Source of the DNA: Solirubrobacterales bacterium
Lineage (GTDB): Bacteria > Actinomycetota > Thermoleophilia > Solirubrobacterales > Solirubrobacteraceae
Length of the DNA: 7,966 bases
Direction of reading: 5' to 3'
Assembly (NCBI GenBank): GCA_003157595.1
Contig: PMKB01000163.1
Span: 1-7,966 of the forward strand
Shown here: one piece after another, positions 1 through 6,074 of the stretch
Position numbering within the stretch: position 1 is the stretch's first letter
Layout: each line of letters starts with the position of its first letter
Notes under the pieces: generated by a model
Databases searched by the model: none
What the model saw: only the letters and a program-made list of their open reading frames with translations
Told to the model about the DNA's origin: nothing
Program-made: the position numbers and the translations under genes

Positions 1-327
1 TGGCTGACCGACCGCAAGTGGGCGCATATCCGGCTCGAGGGCCAGGCGTTCGGCGACGTGCCGCTGAACCTGGAGCTCAAGCTCGAGGTCTGGGACTCGC
101 CCAACTCGGCCGGCATCGTGATCGACGCGGTCCGCTGCGTGAAGCTGGCACTCAACAACGGCCTCAGCGGCCAGCTCGACGGCCCGAGCTCCTACCTGAT
201 GAAGTCGCCCTACAAGCAGCGTCCCGACGACATCGCCCGCGCGGACACCGAGCGCTTCATCGAGCGCTACGCCCGCACGGCGGCTAAGCCGCTCGCCGCG
301 AAGGCGGGCTCGAAGAGCAAGAAGTAG
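1..327 (+). CDS. ino1: Inositol-3-phosphate synthase (Ino1), C-terminal part; 5' end outside window
   Basis: The reading frame is open from base 1 to the TAG at 325-327 and gives the last 108 residues. Ino1 converts glucose 6-phosphate to 1D-myo-inositol 3-phosphate with NAD+ as a recycled cofactor. It is the first step toward phosphatidylinositol and, in many actinobacteria, mycothiol. The stretch reading [20 protein letters not shown], followed by [16 protein letters not shown] and then [19 protein letters not shown], is what I recall as the conserved C-terminal half of actinobacterial Ino1, with a conserved lysine-containing [10 protein letters not shown] element. The final 15 or so residues are an Ala/Lys/Ser-rich, probably disordered tail. 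The N-terminal NAD-binding domain lies upstream of the window. A strong hairpin starts 9 nt after the stop, so the gene probably ends its own transcript. Family identity is recalled from memory, not from a search. Confidence 0.93.
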   Translation, partial: WLTDRKWAHIRLEGQAFGDVPLNLELKLEVWDSPNSAGIVIDAVRCVKLALNNGLSGQLDGPSSYLMKSPYKQRPDDIARADTERFIERYARTAAKPLAAKAGSKSKK

Positions 328-336
328 ACGCCCGCC

Positions 337-366
337 GCAGGTGCGGCCCGTTGCGGGCGCACCTGC
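337..366 (+). terminator. Hairpin downstream of ino1, probable terminator without a T-tract
   Basis: GCAGGTGC (337-344) pairs perfectly with GCACCTGC (359-366). Inside it, GCCCG (346-350) pairs with CGGGC (354-358) around a TTG loop, with a single bulged G at 345. The hairpin starts 9 nt after the ino1 stop. No run of T follows, only more G/C, so it fits the T-less hairpins often seen at gene ends in high-GC actinobacteria. It could instead act as an mRNA 3'-end stabiliser. Confidence 0.6.
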
Positions 367-428
367 CGGGCCCCGGGGGCGGCCCCGATTGAGCGCGCGC
401 GGCGCCTGTTGGAGCGCCGTCGCTGCGT

Positions 429-2324
429 ATGCTGGCGGCTGTGCCGTTCGCGATCGCCCAGGTTTCGCCGCACCCGTGGGAGGCACGCACGGAGCTCGGC
501 GTGTACGTCGAGCGCGTCGGGGCGGAGCTTGCGACCCGCGGCCACCGCGTGCTCATCGTCGCGCCGTCGCAGTCCGCGCGCCGCGCCGGCGCATCGCGGC
601 GCGAGTTGCGGGACGCGCGCGAGGATCCGTCGCGGCTGCTCGGGGACGACGGCGCTCCGGGCCTGTTCTTCGCCGGCGAGGTGCTCTCGCCCACCGGGCG
701 CGGCCCCGGCCTGCCCGTCGACGTCGCCCGCACGGTCGAGGAGCTGCTGACCGTGCTGCCGCTCGACTTCGTCCACGTGCACGAGCCGTTCGCGCCGAGC
801 GCGGCCAGCGCGGCGCTGCGCCACTCCCGCGCGCTGAACGTCGGCAGCTTCCACGCGCCGAGCGAGCGGCTGCTCTCGACGCAGGTCGCGCGGCGCTTCG
901 TCGAGCTGTTCTTCGGCCGCCTCGACGCGCGCGTCGCGAGCTACGCCGCCACAGCGGCGCTGATGGAGTCCCACTTCCCGGCCGAGTACCGCGTGATCGC
1001 GCCGATGGTGGCGCAGAGCGCCGCGCGGCGCGAGCGCTCGCAGCGGCTGCGCATCGCCTTCGTCGTGGCGGAGGAACGCGCCGCTCTGCGCACCTTCATG
1101 CGGGCGCTGCGGCGCCTGGGCACCGACAGCGACTGGGAGGCGACGGTGCTCGGGAGCGCCGGCTCCTCGAGCCAGGTCGCGCTGCGCGCCGAACTGCGAG
1201 CGCGGGTGCGCTTCCTCGACGGCGGCGAGGACGACCGCGCGAGCGTGCTGCAGAACGCGGACGTGGTCGTGCTGGCCTCGGCCGGCGCGATTACCGCGCC
1301 GGGACTGGCGCTTGAGGCGATCGGCGCCCGCGCCGTACCGCTCGCCTCGCGCGTGGACGTCTACGAGGAGGTGCTCGCCGGCGGCGAGCGCGGCCTGCTG
1401 TTCTTGCCGGGCGACGTCGACACCCTCGCGGCCCAGCTCGCGCGACTCGCCGGCGACCGGGCGCTTGGCGCGCGGCTCGTCGGTGCCGCCGATGACTTCC
1501 GCGCGTCGCTGACCGCGGCGCGCGTCGTCGATCAGCTCGAAGAGGTCTACGAGACGGTCGCGGCACGCCGGCGCGAGCCGCATACCAAGCGGGCCTCCGG
1601 CGGCCGCGGCGGGCGGGCGATGATCGACGTCGACCTGCACATGCACACCGACCACTCCTCCGACTGCGCGACGCCGGTCGAGGTGCTGCTCGCAACCGCC
1701 AAGGCGGAGGGCCTGGGAGCCATCGCGATCACCGACCACAACGAGATCTCCGGCGCGCTCGAGGCGCTCGCCAAGGCCGACGGGATCAAGGTGATCGTCG
1801 GCGAGGAGGTCAAGACCGCGACACAGGGCGAGGTGATCGGGCTGTTCCTGAACGAGCGGATCCCGCGCGGCCTGAGCCTCGAGCAGACGGTGGCCGAGAT
1901 TCGCCGCCAGGGCGGATTGGTCTACGTGCCCCACCCCTTCGACCGGATGCACACTGTGCCCGGCTACGAGCACCTGCTGACGATCCTCGAGGAGATCGAC
2001 GCGCTCGAGATTTTCAACCCGCGCGTCGCAATCGGCTCGTTCAACGAGGAGGCCGCCCGCTTCGCGGCCAAGTACCGCCTGATCGCAGCGGCCGGCTCCG
2101 ACTCCCACGTCGCCGCCGGTCTGGGGTCGGTGCGCGTGCGGATGCGCGACTTCGACGGTCCGGTGGAGTTCCTCGCGTCGCTGCGCGACGCCGAGATCAA
2201 CACCAAGCCGTCGAGCCTGCTCTACGTCCAGGCGCTGAAGTTCCTCGAAACGAAGGCGACGCCGCAGGCTGCCCGCCGTGCCCGCCGCGCGCGCCGGGTG
2301 CGCCGTGCGATGCGCAAGTCGTGA
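429..2324 (+). CDS. Fusion protein: degenerate GT4-like glycosyltransferase domain plus PHP-family metallophosphoesterase domain
   Basis: This encodes 631 residues. Residues 1 to about 390 look like a GT-B glycosyltransferase of the GT4 (PimA/MshA-like) type. The N-terminal strand is followed by a helix ending ATRGHRVLIVAP, with HVHEP at 116-120, a GSFHAP element with His142, and a C-terminal half ending in an LALEAIGAR segment. Several GT4 hallmarks are missing. The N-terminal GG loop is absent, the usual GR...KG donor-phosphate motif in the second domain is not there (AFVVAEERAALR instead), and the first Glu of the EX7E motif is Ile288 while Glu296 remains. Residues 398-631 are a PHP domain with its metal ligands apparently complete: H404xH406, TDH (D436, H437), E459/E460, HPF (H502) and SDSH (D558, H560). 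The C-terminus is an Arg-rich tail. ATG 429 has only a GGAG 14 nt upstream. GTG 441 (PFAIAQVSPHPWE...) is an alternative start, and ATG 1620 could start a stand-alone PHP protein. The downstream gene is coupled. Enzyme substrate unknown; a phosphoesterase role is inferred from the PHP half. Confidence 0.85.
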   Translation: MLAAVPFAIAQVSPHPWEARTELGVYVERVGAELATRGHRVLIVAPSQSARRAGASRRELRDAREDPSRLLGDDGAPGLFFAGEVLSPTGRGPGLPVDVARTVEELLTVLPLDFVHVHEPFAPSAASAALRHSRALNVGSFHAPSERLLSTQVARRFVELFFGRLDARVASYAATAALMESHFPAEYRVIAPMVAQSAARRERSQRLRIAFVVAEERAALRTFMRALRRLGTDSDWEATVLGSAGSSSQVALRAELRARVRFLDGGEDDRASVLQNADVVVLASAGAITAPGLALEAIGARAVPLASRVDVYEEVLAGGERGLLFLPGDVDTLAAQLARLAGDRALGARLVGAADDFRASLTAARVVDQLEEVYETVAARRREPHTKRASGGRGGRAMIDVDLHMHTDHSSDCATPVEVLLATAKAEGLGAIAITDHNEISGALEALAKADGIKVIVGEEVKTATQGEVIGLFLNERIPRGLSLEQTVAEIRRQGGLVYVPHPFDRMHTVPGYEHLLTILEEIDALEIFNPRVAIGSFNEEAARFAAKYRLIAAAGSDSHVAAGLGSVRVRMRDFDGPVEFLASLRDAEINTKPSSLLYVQALKFLETKATPQAARRARRARRVRRAMRKS

Positions 2325-2977
2325 TGCACGTGCAAGGACAACCCTCCGGGCTGGGGAAGTTGATCCGGCCGATGCCTGCGACCGACGATGAGATACGCGA
2401 GAAGTACCTCGAGCGCGCGATCCGCGAACTGAACCTCCTCACACGCGACATCCAGTCGTGCGAACGATGCCCCCGCGGCTCGCTGATGCCGGTGCTCGGC
2501 TCGGGCCATCCCCAGGCCGACATCATGCTGGTCAAGTACGCGCCGCGGCCGTCGGAGATCGAGGAGGGCGTCGCGTTCTACGGACGCTCGGGCAGCGCGC
2601 TGATGAAATCGCTGCGCCGTTTGCAGATCGATCCGCTGGCGGTCTACGGCACGCTGTTCGTAAAATGCCCGGTCGCCGACACCTCGCTCGCCGACCCGGA
2701 CTGCCTGGCGCGCGTCGCCGAGGAGATCGCGATCGTCGCCCCCAAGATCATCGTCACGATGGGCGAGGACGCGCTCTACGCGCTGGACGAGCTGATGCTT
2801 CCCCTCGCCCACCCGATGTCGCCGCGAATCGGCGAGATCCAGCAGCTGACACCACAGATCACCGTCCTGCACGTGCCGAACATCGACCAGGCGCTCGACG
2901 ACGAGCGCGCCAAGCGCGCCTTCTGGGCCTCCTTCCGGGTGCTCGGCGACTGGTACTCGGAGCTGCCGCCGTACTAG
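2324..2977 (+). CDS. Divergent uracil-DNA glycosylase superfamily protein (family 4-like, putative 4Fe-4S)
   Basis: This encodes 217 residues. The architecture follows family 4/5 UDGs: an N-terminal Cys pair (C46-x2-C49), an ADIMLV strand followed by the motif A position (70-75), a VAFYGRSGSALMKSL segment corresponding to the usual PFVGRAGxLL, then VKC (C115) and C127. The four cysteines are where family 4 enzymes bind a 4Fe-4S cluster, although the C115-C127 spacing (11 residues) is shorter than usual. The active-site motifs deviate. GEAPG is replaced by KYAPR (71-75), and the C-terminal HPS loop reads HVPN (183-186). Such proteins excise damaged bases in canonical form; activity here is uncertain. 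ATG 2324 overlaps the TGA of the upstream gene by one base (TGATG), suggesting translational coupling. GTG 2321 is possible, and ATG 2372 has a GGGGAAG about 12 nt upstream and would drop an unconserved leader. A hairpin follows the stop. Confidence 0.75.
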   Translation: MHVQGQPSGLGKLIRPMPATDDEIREKYLERAIRELNLLTRDIQSCERCPRGSLMPVLGSGHPQADIMLVKYAPRPSEIEEGVAFYGRSGSALMKSLRRLQIDPLAVYGTLFVKCPVADTSLADPDCLARVAEEIAIVAPKIIVTMGEDALYALDELMLPLAHPMSPRIGEIQQLTPQITVLHVPNIDQALDDERAKRAFWASFRVLGDWYSELPPY

Positions 2978-2992
2978 CGTGGCGTTTGTGGC

Positions 2993-3010
2993 GCTCGCGC
3001 CGGCGCGAGC
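2993..3010. terminator. 18-nt perfect palindrome just after the UDG-like gene, possible terminator
   Basis: GCTCGCGCC is followed directly by its exact reverse complement GGCGCGAGC, starting 16 nt after the TAG that ends at 2977. Flanking GTGGC (2988-2992) can pair with GCCAC (3009-3013) if two bases bulge, extending the stem. There is no T-tract. The position between convergent genes favours a termination role, but a protein-binding site cannot be excluded. Confidence 0.4.
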
Positions 3011-3096
3011 CACGAGCCCGCCCTCATCGCCCAAGCACGCCCGAACCCTGCGGCTCCCGGTCCGAGCGCGAGAATGTCGTCTCGAGGTAGCGCAAT

Positions 3097-3111
3097 CGCG
3101 ACAGCGTCGCG
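3097..3111. repeat. Short inverted repeat in the convergent intergenic region
   Basis: CGCGAC (3097-3102) and GTCGCG (3106-3111) form a 6-bp stem with an AGC loop. It is the middle of three inverted repeats between the convergent UDG-like and cupin genes. It may contribute to bidirectional termination, but a 6-bp GC stem is common by chance at this base composition. Confidence 0.3.
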
Positions 3112-3131
3112 GAGGCGACCAACTTGAGTCC

Positions 3132-3147
3132 GCAGGCCACGGCCTGC
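3132..3147 (-). terminator. Hairpin downstream of the cupin gene, possible terminator
   Basis: GCAGGCC (3132-3138) is the reverse complement of GGCCTGC (3141-3147). This gives a 6-7 bp GC stem with a 2-4 nt loop. It starts 7 nt beyond the cupin stop codon on the minus strand. No T-tract follows. Confidence 0.4.
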
Positions 3148-3154
3148 CTCGCGC

Positions 3155-3547
3155 TCAGGCGTCGTCGGGCCAGGTGGCAGTACCCATCACGCCGTCGCCG
3201 TCAGCTGGCTTGGGTCCGCCGATCGCGATGATCTCCAGTCCGCCGGGACCGGCCTCGAAGGCGCGCACAACCTCCGGCGCAACGCGCACGACGTCCCATT
3301 GGCGAAGGTCGAGGACCTCGTCATCCAACAGCACCCGGCCAGACCCGGCGACGACGACGTAGGCCTCCTCCTGCTCGCGGTGACTGTGCGCCATCGGACT
3401 GCGCAGGTTTGCCTCGTAGCGGAAGTGGCTGATGCCGAGGTCACGCGAGTCGAGGTGCTTACGGCCGAACCGACCCTGAATTCCGGGCGCGCGGTCGCCC
3501 ACAGAGTCCTCGACTTCCAGCAGGTTCACGACAGCGAAGCGGGACAT
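3155..3547 (-). CDS. Small single-domain cupin protein (Cupin_2 type)
   Basis: This encodes 130 residues, typical for a one-domain cupin. Cupin motif 1 is clear around 54-70: H54-S-H56 with E60/E61 after it and a GSG turn, as in HxH(x)3-4E(x)6G. Motif 2 (around 85-97, DVVRVAPEVVRAF) has the expected Pro, but Arg95 stands where the fourth metal ligand His normally is. A metal site, if present, would therefore use two His and one Glu. Function cannot be named: single-domain cupins include sugar-binding, dioxygenase-like and regulatory proteins. The ATG at 3547 is well supported by an AAGGAG six bases upstream. The gene is transcribed toward the UDG-like gene (convergent) and is separated from the quinone oxidoreductase operon end by about 220 nt, so it probably has its own promoter. 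Confidence 0.85.
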   Translation of the reverse strand: MSRFAVVNLLEVEDSVGDRAPGIQGRFGRKHLDSRDLGISHFRYEANLRSPMAHSHREQEEAYVVVAGSGRVLLDDEVLDLRQWDVVRVAPEVVRAFEAGPGGLEIIAIGGPKPADGDGVMGTATWPDDA

Positions 3548-3552
3548 ACGCT

Positions 3553-3558
3553 CTCCTT
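3553..3558 (-). promoter_or_regulatory. Shine-Dalgarno AAGGAG of the cupin gene
   Basis: On the minus strand the sequence reads AAAAGGAGAGCGT then ATG. This is a perfect AAGGAG core with five bases before the start codon. It is the strongest ribosome-binding site in the window and fixes the cupin start at 3547. Confidence 0.8.
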
Positions 3559-3724
3559 TTCAAGGTTCAGTCGACTTGTGACACTCGCGGACAACCTTAG
3601 TTCGAGCCCACCCGCGACCGCCCCGCGCCCGGCAAGGCCCGGCGCAGCTTGCATCGCTAGGCCGCACGTTGAGTTTCGCAACCGCATGCAAACAAACGTC
3701 CCGACTCGGACAATTGTGCTCCTA
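3559..3724. other. Intergenic stretch upstream of the cupin gene; no gene seen
   Basis: About 165 nt without a convincing coding frame. Its right part (about 3660-3720) is visibly less GC-rich than the rest of the window and contains an 8-bp palindrome ACAATTGT at 3710-3717. It should hold the cupin promoter on the minus strand. A TTGCGA/TAGCGA pair with 16-nt spacing exists there, but it is too weak to assign. Confidence 0.4.
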
Positions 3725-3761
3725 CCCGCCGATGAGCGGGACGCGTTGGCGCGCCGGCGGG
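3725..3761 (-). terminator. Nested hairpin after the quinone oxidoreductase gene, possible operon terminator
   Basis: CCCGCCG (3725-3731) pairs with CGGCGGG (3755-3761). Inside, CGCG (3742-3745) pairs with CGCG (3750-3753) around a TTGG loop. The structure begins 7 nt past the stop codon of the last operon gene on the minus strand. The outer stem has a wide asymmetric internal loop and no T-tract follows, so support is moderate. Confidence 0.4.
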
Positions 3762-3768
3762 CGGCTCG

Positions 3769-4710
3769 TCAATGCATCACGAGCACGATCTTGCCGAGCT
3801 TGCCGCCGGCGGCGAAGCGCTCATAGGCCTCAGCCACCTGGGCGAGCGGGAAGGTGGCCGCCACCGGCACTGTGACGGCGCCCGACTCGAGCAGCGGCAG
3901 CACACTGCGCTCCATGCGCCGGGCGGTCAGCGCCTTCTCCTCGAGCGGGCGGCTGCGCAGCGTCGAGCCGGAGATCGTGGCGCGCTTGAACATCAGCACG
4001 TGCATGTCCCACTCGGCACGCGATCCGGCGCCCATGCCGATCGCGACGATCCGGCCTCGGTGGGCGAGGGCGTCCAGATTTGCGGAGAGGTTCGGCGCCC
4101 CGACCAGCTCGAGGATCACATCGAACGGGCCGTGCTCGACGAAGCCCTCGTGCGTGATCGCAGTGGCGCCGAGCGCGGCGACGCCGTCCATCAAGGTGGC
4201 GTCGCGGACCGTCGCGTGGACGCGCGCCCCTGCTGCCACGGCGAGGCCGACCGCCGCGGTGCCCACGCCGCCGGCGCCGCCGTGGACGAGCAGACGCTCG
4301 CCGGCCTGGAGCGCGGCCTGCGTGAAGAGCGCGTCGTGGGCGGTCGTGAAGGTCTCGGGCACGCCGCCGGCGCAGGACCAGTCGAGCCGCTCCGGCACCG
4401 CCATCAGGATCCGCTCGTGCACGGGCGCGAACTCGGCCTGCCCGCCGCCGCCGACGATCCCCATCACGCGATCACCGATCGCGAAGCGCGTTGCGCCGAG
4501 CCCGAGCGCCGCCACCTCCCCGGCCAGCTCCAGCCCCGGGATGTCGGGCGGCGCGCCTGGCGGGGCGGGATAGCGACCGGCGCGCTGCATCAGGTCGGCG
4601 CCGTTGAGCCCGGCGGCCGCGACCTTGACAAGCACCTCGCCGGATCCCGGCTCGGGGATCGGGTGCTCGCGTGGCGTGACCTCGCCGTTTTCGATCGTGG
4701 CCGCGATCAC
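3769..4710 (-). CDS. NAD(P)H:quinone oxidoreductase, PIG3/zeta-crystallin-like MDR family
   Basis: This encodes 313 residues, a typical length for zinc-free medium-chain reductases. The N-terminal GroES-like domain has GLNGADLMQRAGRYPAPPGA (34-53), the signature of the PIG3-type branch (usually NRADLxQRxGxYPxPPG). The nucleotide-binding Rossmann fold carries VHGGAGGVGTAAV (142-154). The LRSRPLEEKA segment (251-260) is also characteristic of the branch. No zinc-binding Cys/His set is visible. By family, it should reduce quinones or enal/enone-type electrophiles with NAD(P)H in the cytoplasm; the substrate is not predictable. An upstream start at 4731 would prepend MRGGADQ. GTG 4710 is preferred because it gives the usual N-terminus and a four-base GTGA overlap with the methyltransferase stop, implying coupled translation. 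It is the last gene of a three-gene operon. Confidence 0.9.
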   Translation of the reverse strand: MIAATIENGEVTPREHPIPEPGSGEVLVKVAAAGLNGADLMQRAGRYPAPPGAPPDIPGLELAGEVAALGLGATRFAIGDRVMGIVGGGGQAEFAPVHERILMAVPERLDWSCAGGVPETFTTAHDALFTQAALQAGERLLVHGGAGGVGTAAVGLAVAAGARVHATVRDATLMDGVAALGATAITHEGFVEHGPFDVILELVGAPNLSANLDALAHRGRIVAIGMGAGSRAEWDMHVLMFKRATISGSTLRSRPLEEKALTARRMERSVLPLLESGAVTVPVAATFPLAQVAEAYERFAAGGKLGKIVLVMH

Positions 4711-6074
4711 CTGGTCAGCACCGCCACGCACTCGATGTGCGGCGTCTGGGGAAACATGTCGACCGGTGTGACCCGCTCCAGGCGCCAGCCGGCCGCCACC
4801 AGCTGGGCCGCGTTCGGCGCGAGCGTCGTCGGGTTGCAGGAGACGTAGACGATCCGCTTCGGCGCCGCCTCGATCACGCGCCTGACGATCTTCTGCGAGA
4901 GCCCGGCGCGCGGCGGATCGACCACCAGCACGTCCGGTCGCCCGGCGCGGTTGACCAGCTCGCCGAGTGCCAGGCGAACGTCGCCGGCGTAGAAGGAGGC
5001 GTTGGTGATCTCGTTGCGGTCGGCGTTCTCGATCGCGTCGGCGACCGCCTCTTCGATCAGCTCCAGGCCGTGGACCGTTCCGGCCCGCGGGGCGAGCGTC
5101 AGCGCGATCGAGCCGATCCCGCTGTAGAGGTCATACACCCGCTCCCAGCCGCGCAGCTGCGCGGCGTCGACGATCAGACGGTAGAGGACCTCGGCCATCT
5201 CGGTGTTGGTCTGGAAGAAGGCCTCAGACGAGATTCGCAGCTCGAGCTCGCCGATTCGCTCATCGATCGTGGGGACGCCGGCGAGCAGCTCGGTGCGCCC
5301 GCCCACGGTCGTCTCTGCACGCGCGTCTGTGTGCGTCCACAGGAGGCCGTGGCAGCTGACGGCACCGGCCAGAGCGTCGACGTCCAGCTCGCCGCGGCTG
5401 CTCACAAGGCGCACCAGCAGCTGACCGGACCGGCGTCCCTCGCGCACGACGAGGTTGCGTAGGAAGCCCTCGTGGGTGCGGCGGTCGAAGGCCGCAAGGC
5501 CCTGCGCACGGCAGAACTCGAGCACCTCGCGCCGGGCCTGGTTGGCCGGCTCGGAGGCCAGCAGGCAGTCCTCGATGTGCTGGATGCGCTCCCACGATCC
5601 GGGCGCGTGAAAGCCGCACTGGAGCGTGCCGTCCTCGGCGGTCCCGAAGGAGTACTCGAGCTTGTTGCGATAGCGCCACTGCTGCTGCGCCGCGATGATC
5701 GGCTCGAGCGTGAAGCCGTCGAGCTTGCCGATCCGCCGCAGCGCGTCGTCGACCTGCTCCTGCTTGATCTCGAGCTGGCGCTCGTAGCGCAGCACCTGCC
5801 ACGGGGCACCCGGATGGTCCGCGAGCGGCGCGACCTGATCGAGGCCCGGCTCGAGCAGAGCGCTCACACGGGCCTGAGCGTAGGAGCGCTTGCGCTGGTG
5901 CACCCGCGCGCGCACCAGATCGCCCGGGAACCCGCCCTCGACGAACACGACATAGCCGCCCGGCGCCCGCGCGACCCCGGCACCGCCAAATGCCAGCGAT
6001 TCGACCCGCAGCGTCAGCTCCTCGCCGACCGCCGGACGCGCGGCAACCGGAGGCTGGCTCATGGGAGCAGCCAT
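4707..6074 (-). CDS. RNA uracil-C5 methyltransferase, RlmD/TrmA (RumA) family, apparently lacking the Fe-S cysteines
   Basis: This encodes 455 residues. An N-terminal TRAM RNA-binding domain (about 15-75) is followed by the substrate-recognition domain and a C-terminal SAM-dependent methyltransferase domain. Visible motifs are FFQTN (286-290), DLYSGIGS (315-322, SAM-binding), DPPRAG (386-391) and SCNP (412-415) with Cys413 as the expected nucleophile. PHIEC has Glu448 as the expected base. Family members methylate C5 of specific uridines in 23S rRNA or tRNA; which one cannot be told here, so no symbol is given. The usual C-x5-C-x2-C segment of a 4Fe-4S cluster is replaced by LADHPGAPWQ (84-93); only Cys170 of the set remains. 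ATG 6074 has AGAAGG ten bases upstream. ATG 6062 would give an ATGA overlap with the OTC stop. The 3' end overlaps the quinone oxidoreductase start by four bases. Confidence 0.92.
   Translation of the reverse strand: MAAPMSQPPVAARPAVGEELTLRVESLAFGGAGVARAPGGYVVFVEGGFPGDLVRARVHQRKRSYAQARVSALLEPGLDQVAPLADHPGAPWQVLRYERQLEIKQEQVDDALRRIGKLDGFTLEPIIAAQQQWRYRNKLEYSFGTAEDGTLQCGFHAPGSWERIQHIEDCLLASEPANQARREVLEFCRAQGLAAFDRRTHEGFLRNLVVREGRRSGQLLVRLVSSRGELDVDALAGAVSCHGLLWTHTDARAETTVGGRTELLAGVPTIDERIGELELRISSEAFFQTNTEMAEVLYRLIVDAAQLRGWERVYDLYSGIGSIALTLAPRAGTVHGLELIEEAVADAIENADRNEITNASFYAGDVRLALGELVNRAGRPDVLVVDPPRAGLSQKIVRRVIEAAPKRIVYVSCNPTTLAPNAAQLVAAGWRLERVTPVDMFPQTPHIECVAVLTR

Noticed and set aside
341..1315. 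324-codon plus-strand frame overlapping the GT half
   Set aside because: Extremely Arg/Ala-rich translation with no recognisable domain; out of frame with the gene starting at 429.
267..2108. 613-codon open frame on the minus strand opposite the GT/PHP gene
   Set aside because: Antisense shadow of a high-GC gene: its product is Arg/Ala/Gly/His-rich with no motif, while the plus frame carries clear GT-B and PHP signatures.
3772..4848. 358-codon plus-strand frame opposite the quinone oxidoreductase
   Set aside because: Shadow frame; the minus strand encodes an unmistakable MDR protein with a GGAGGVG motif.
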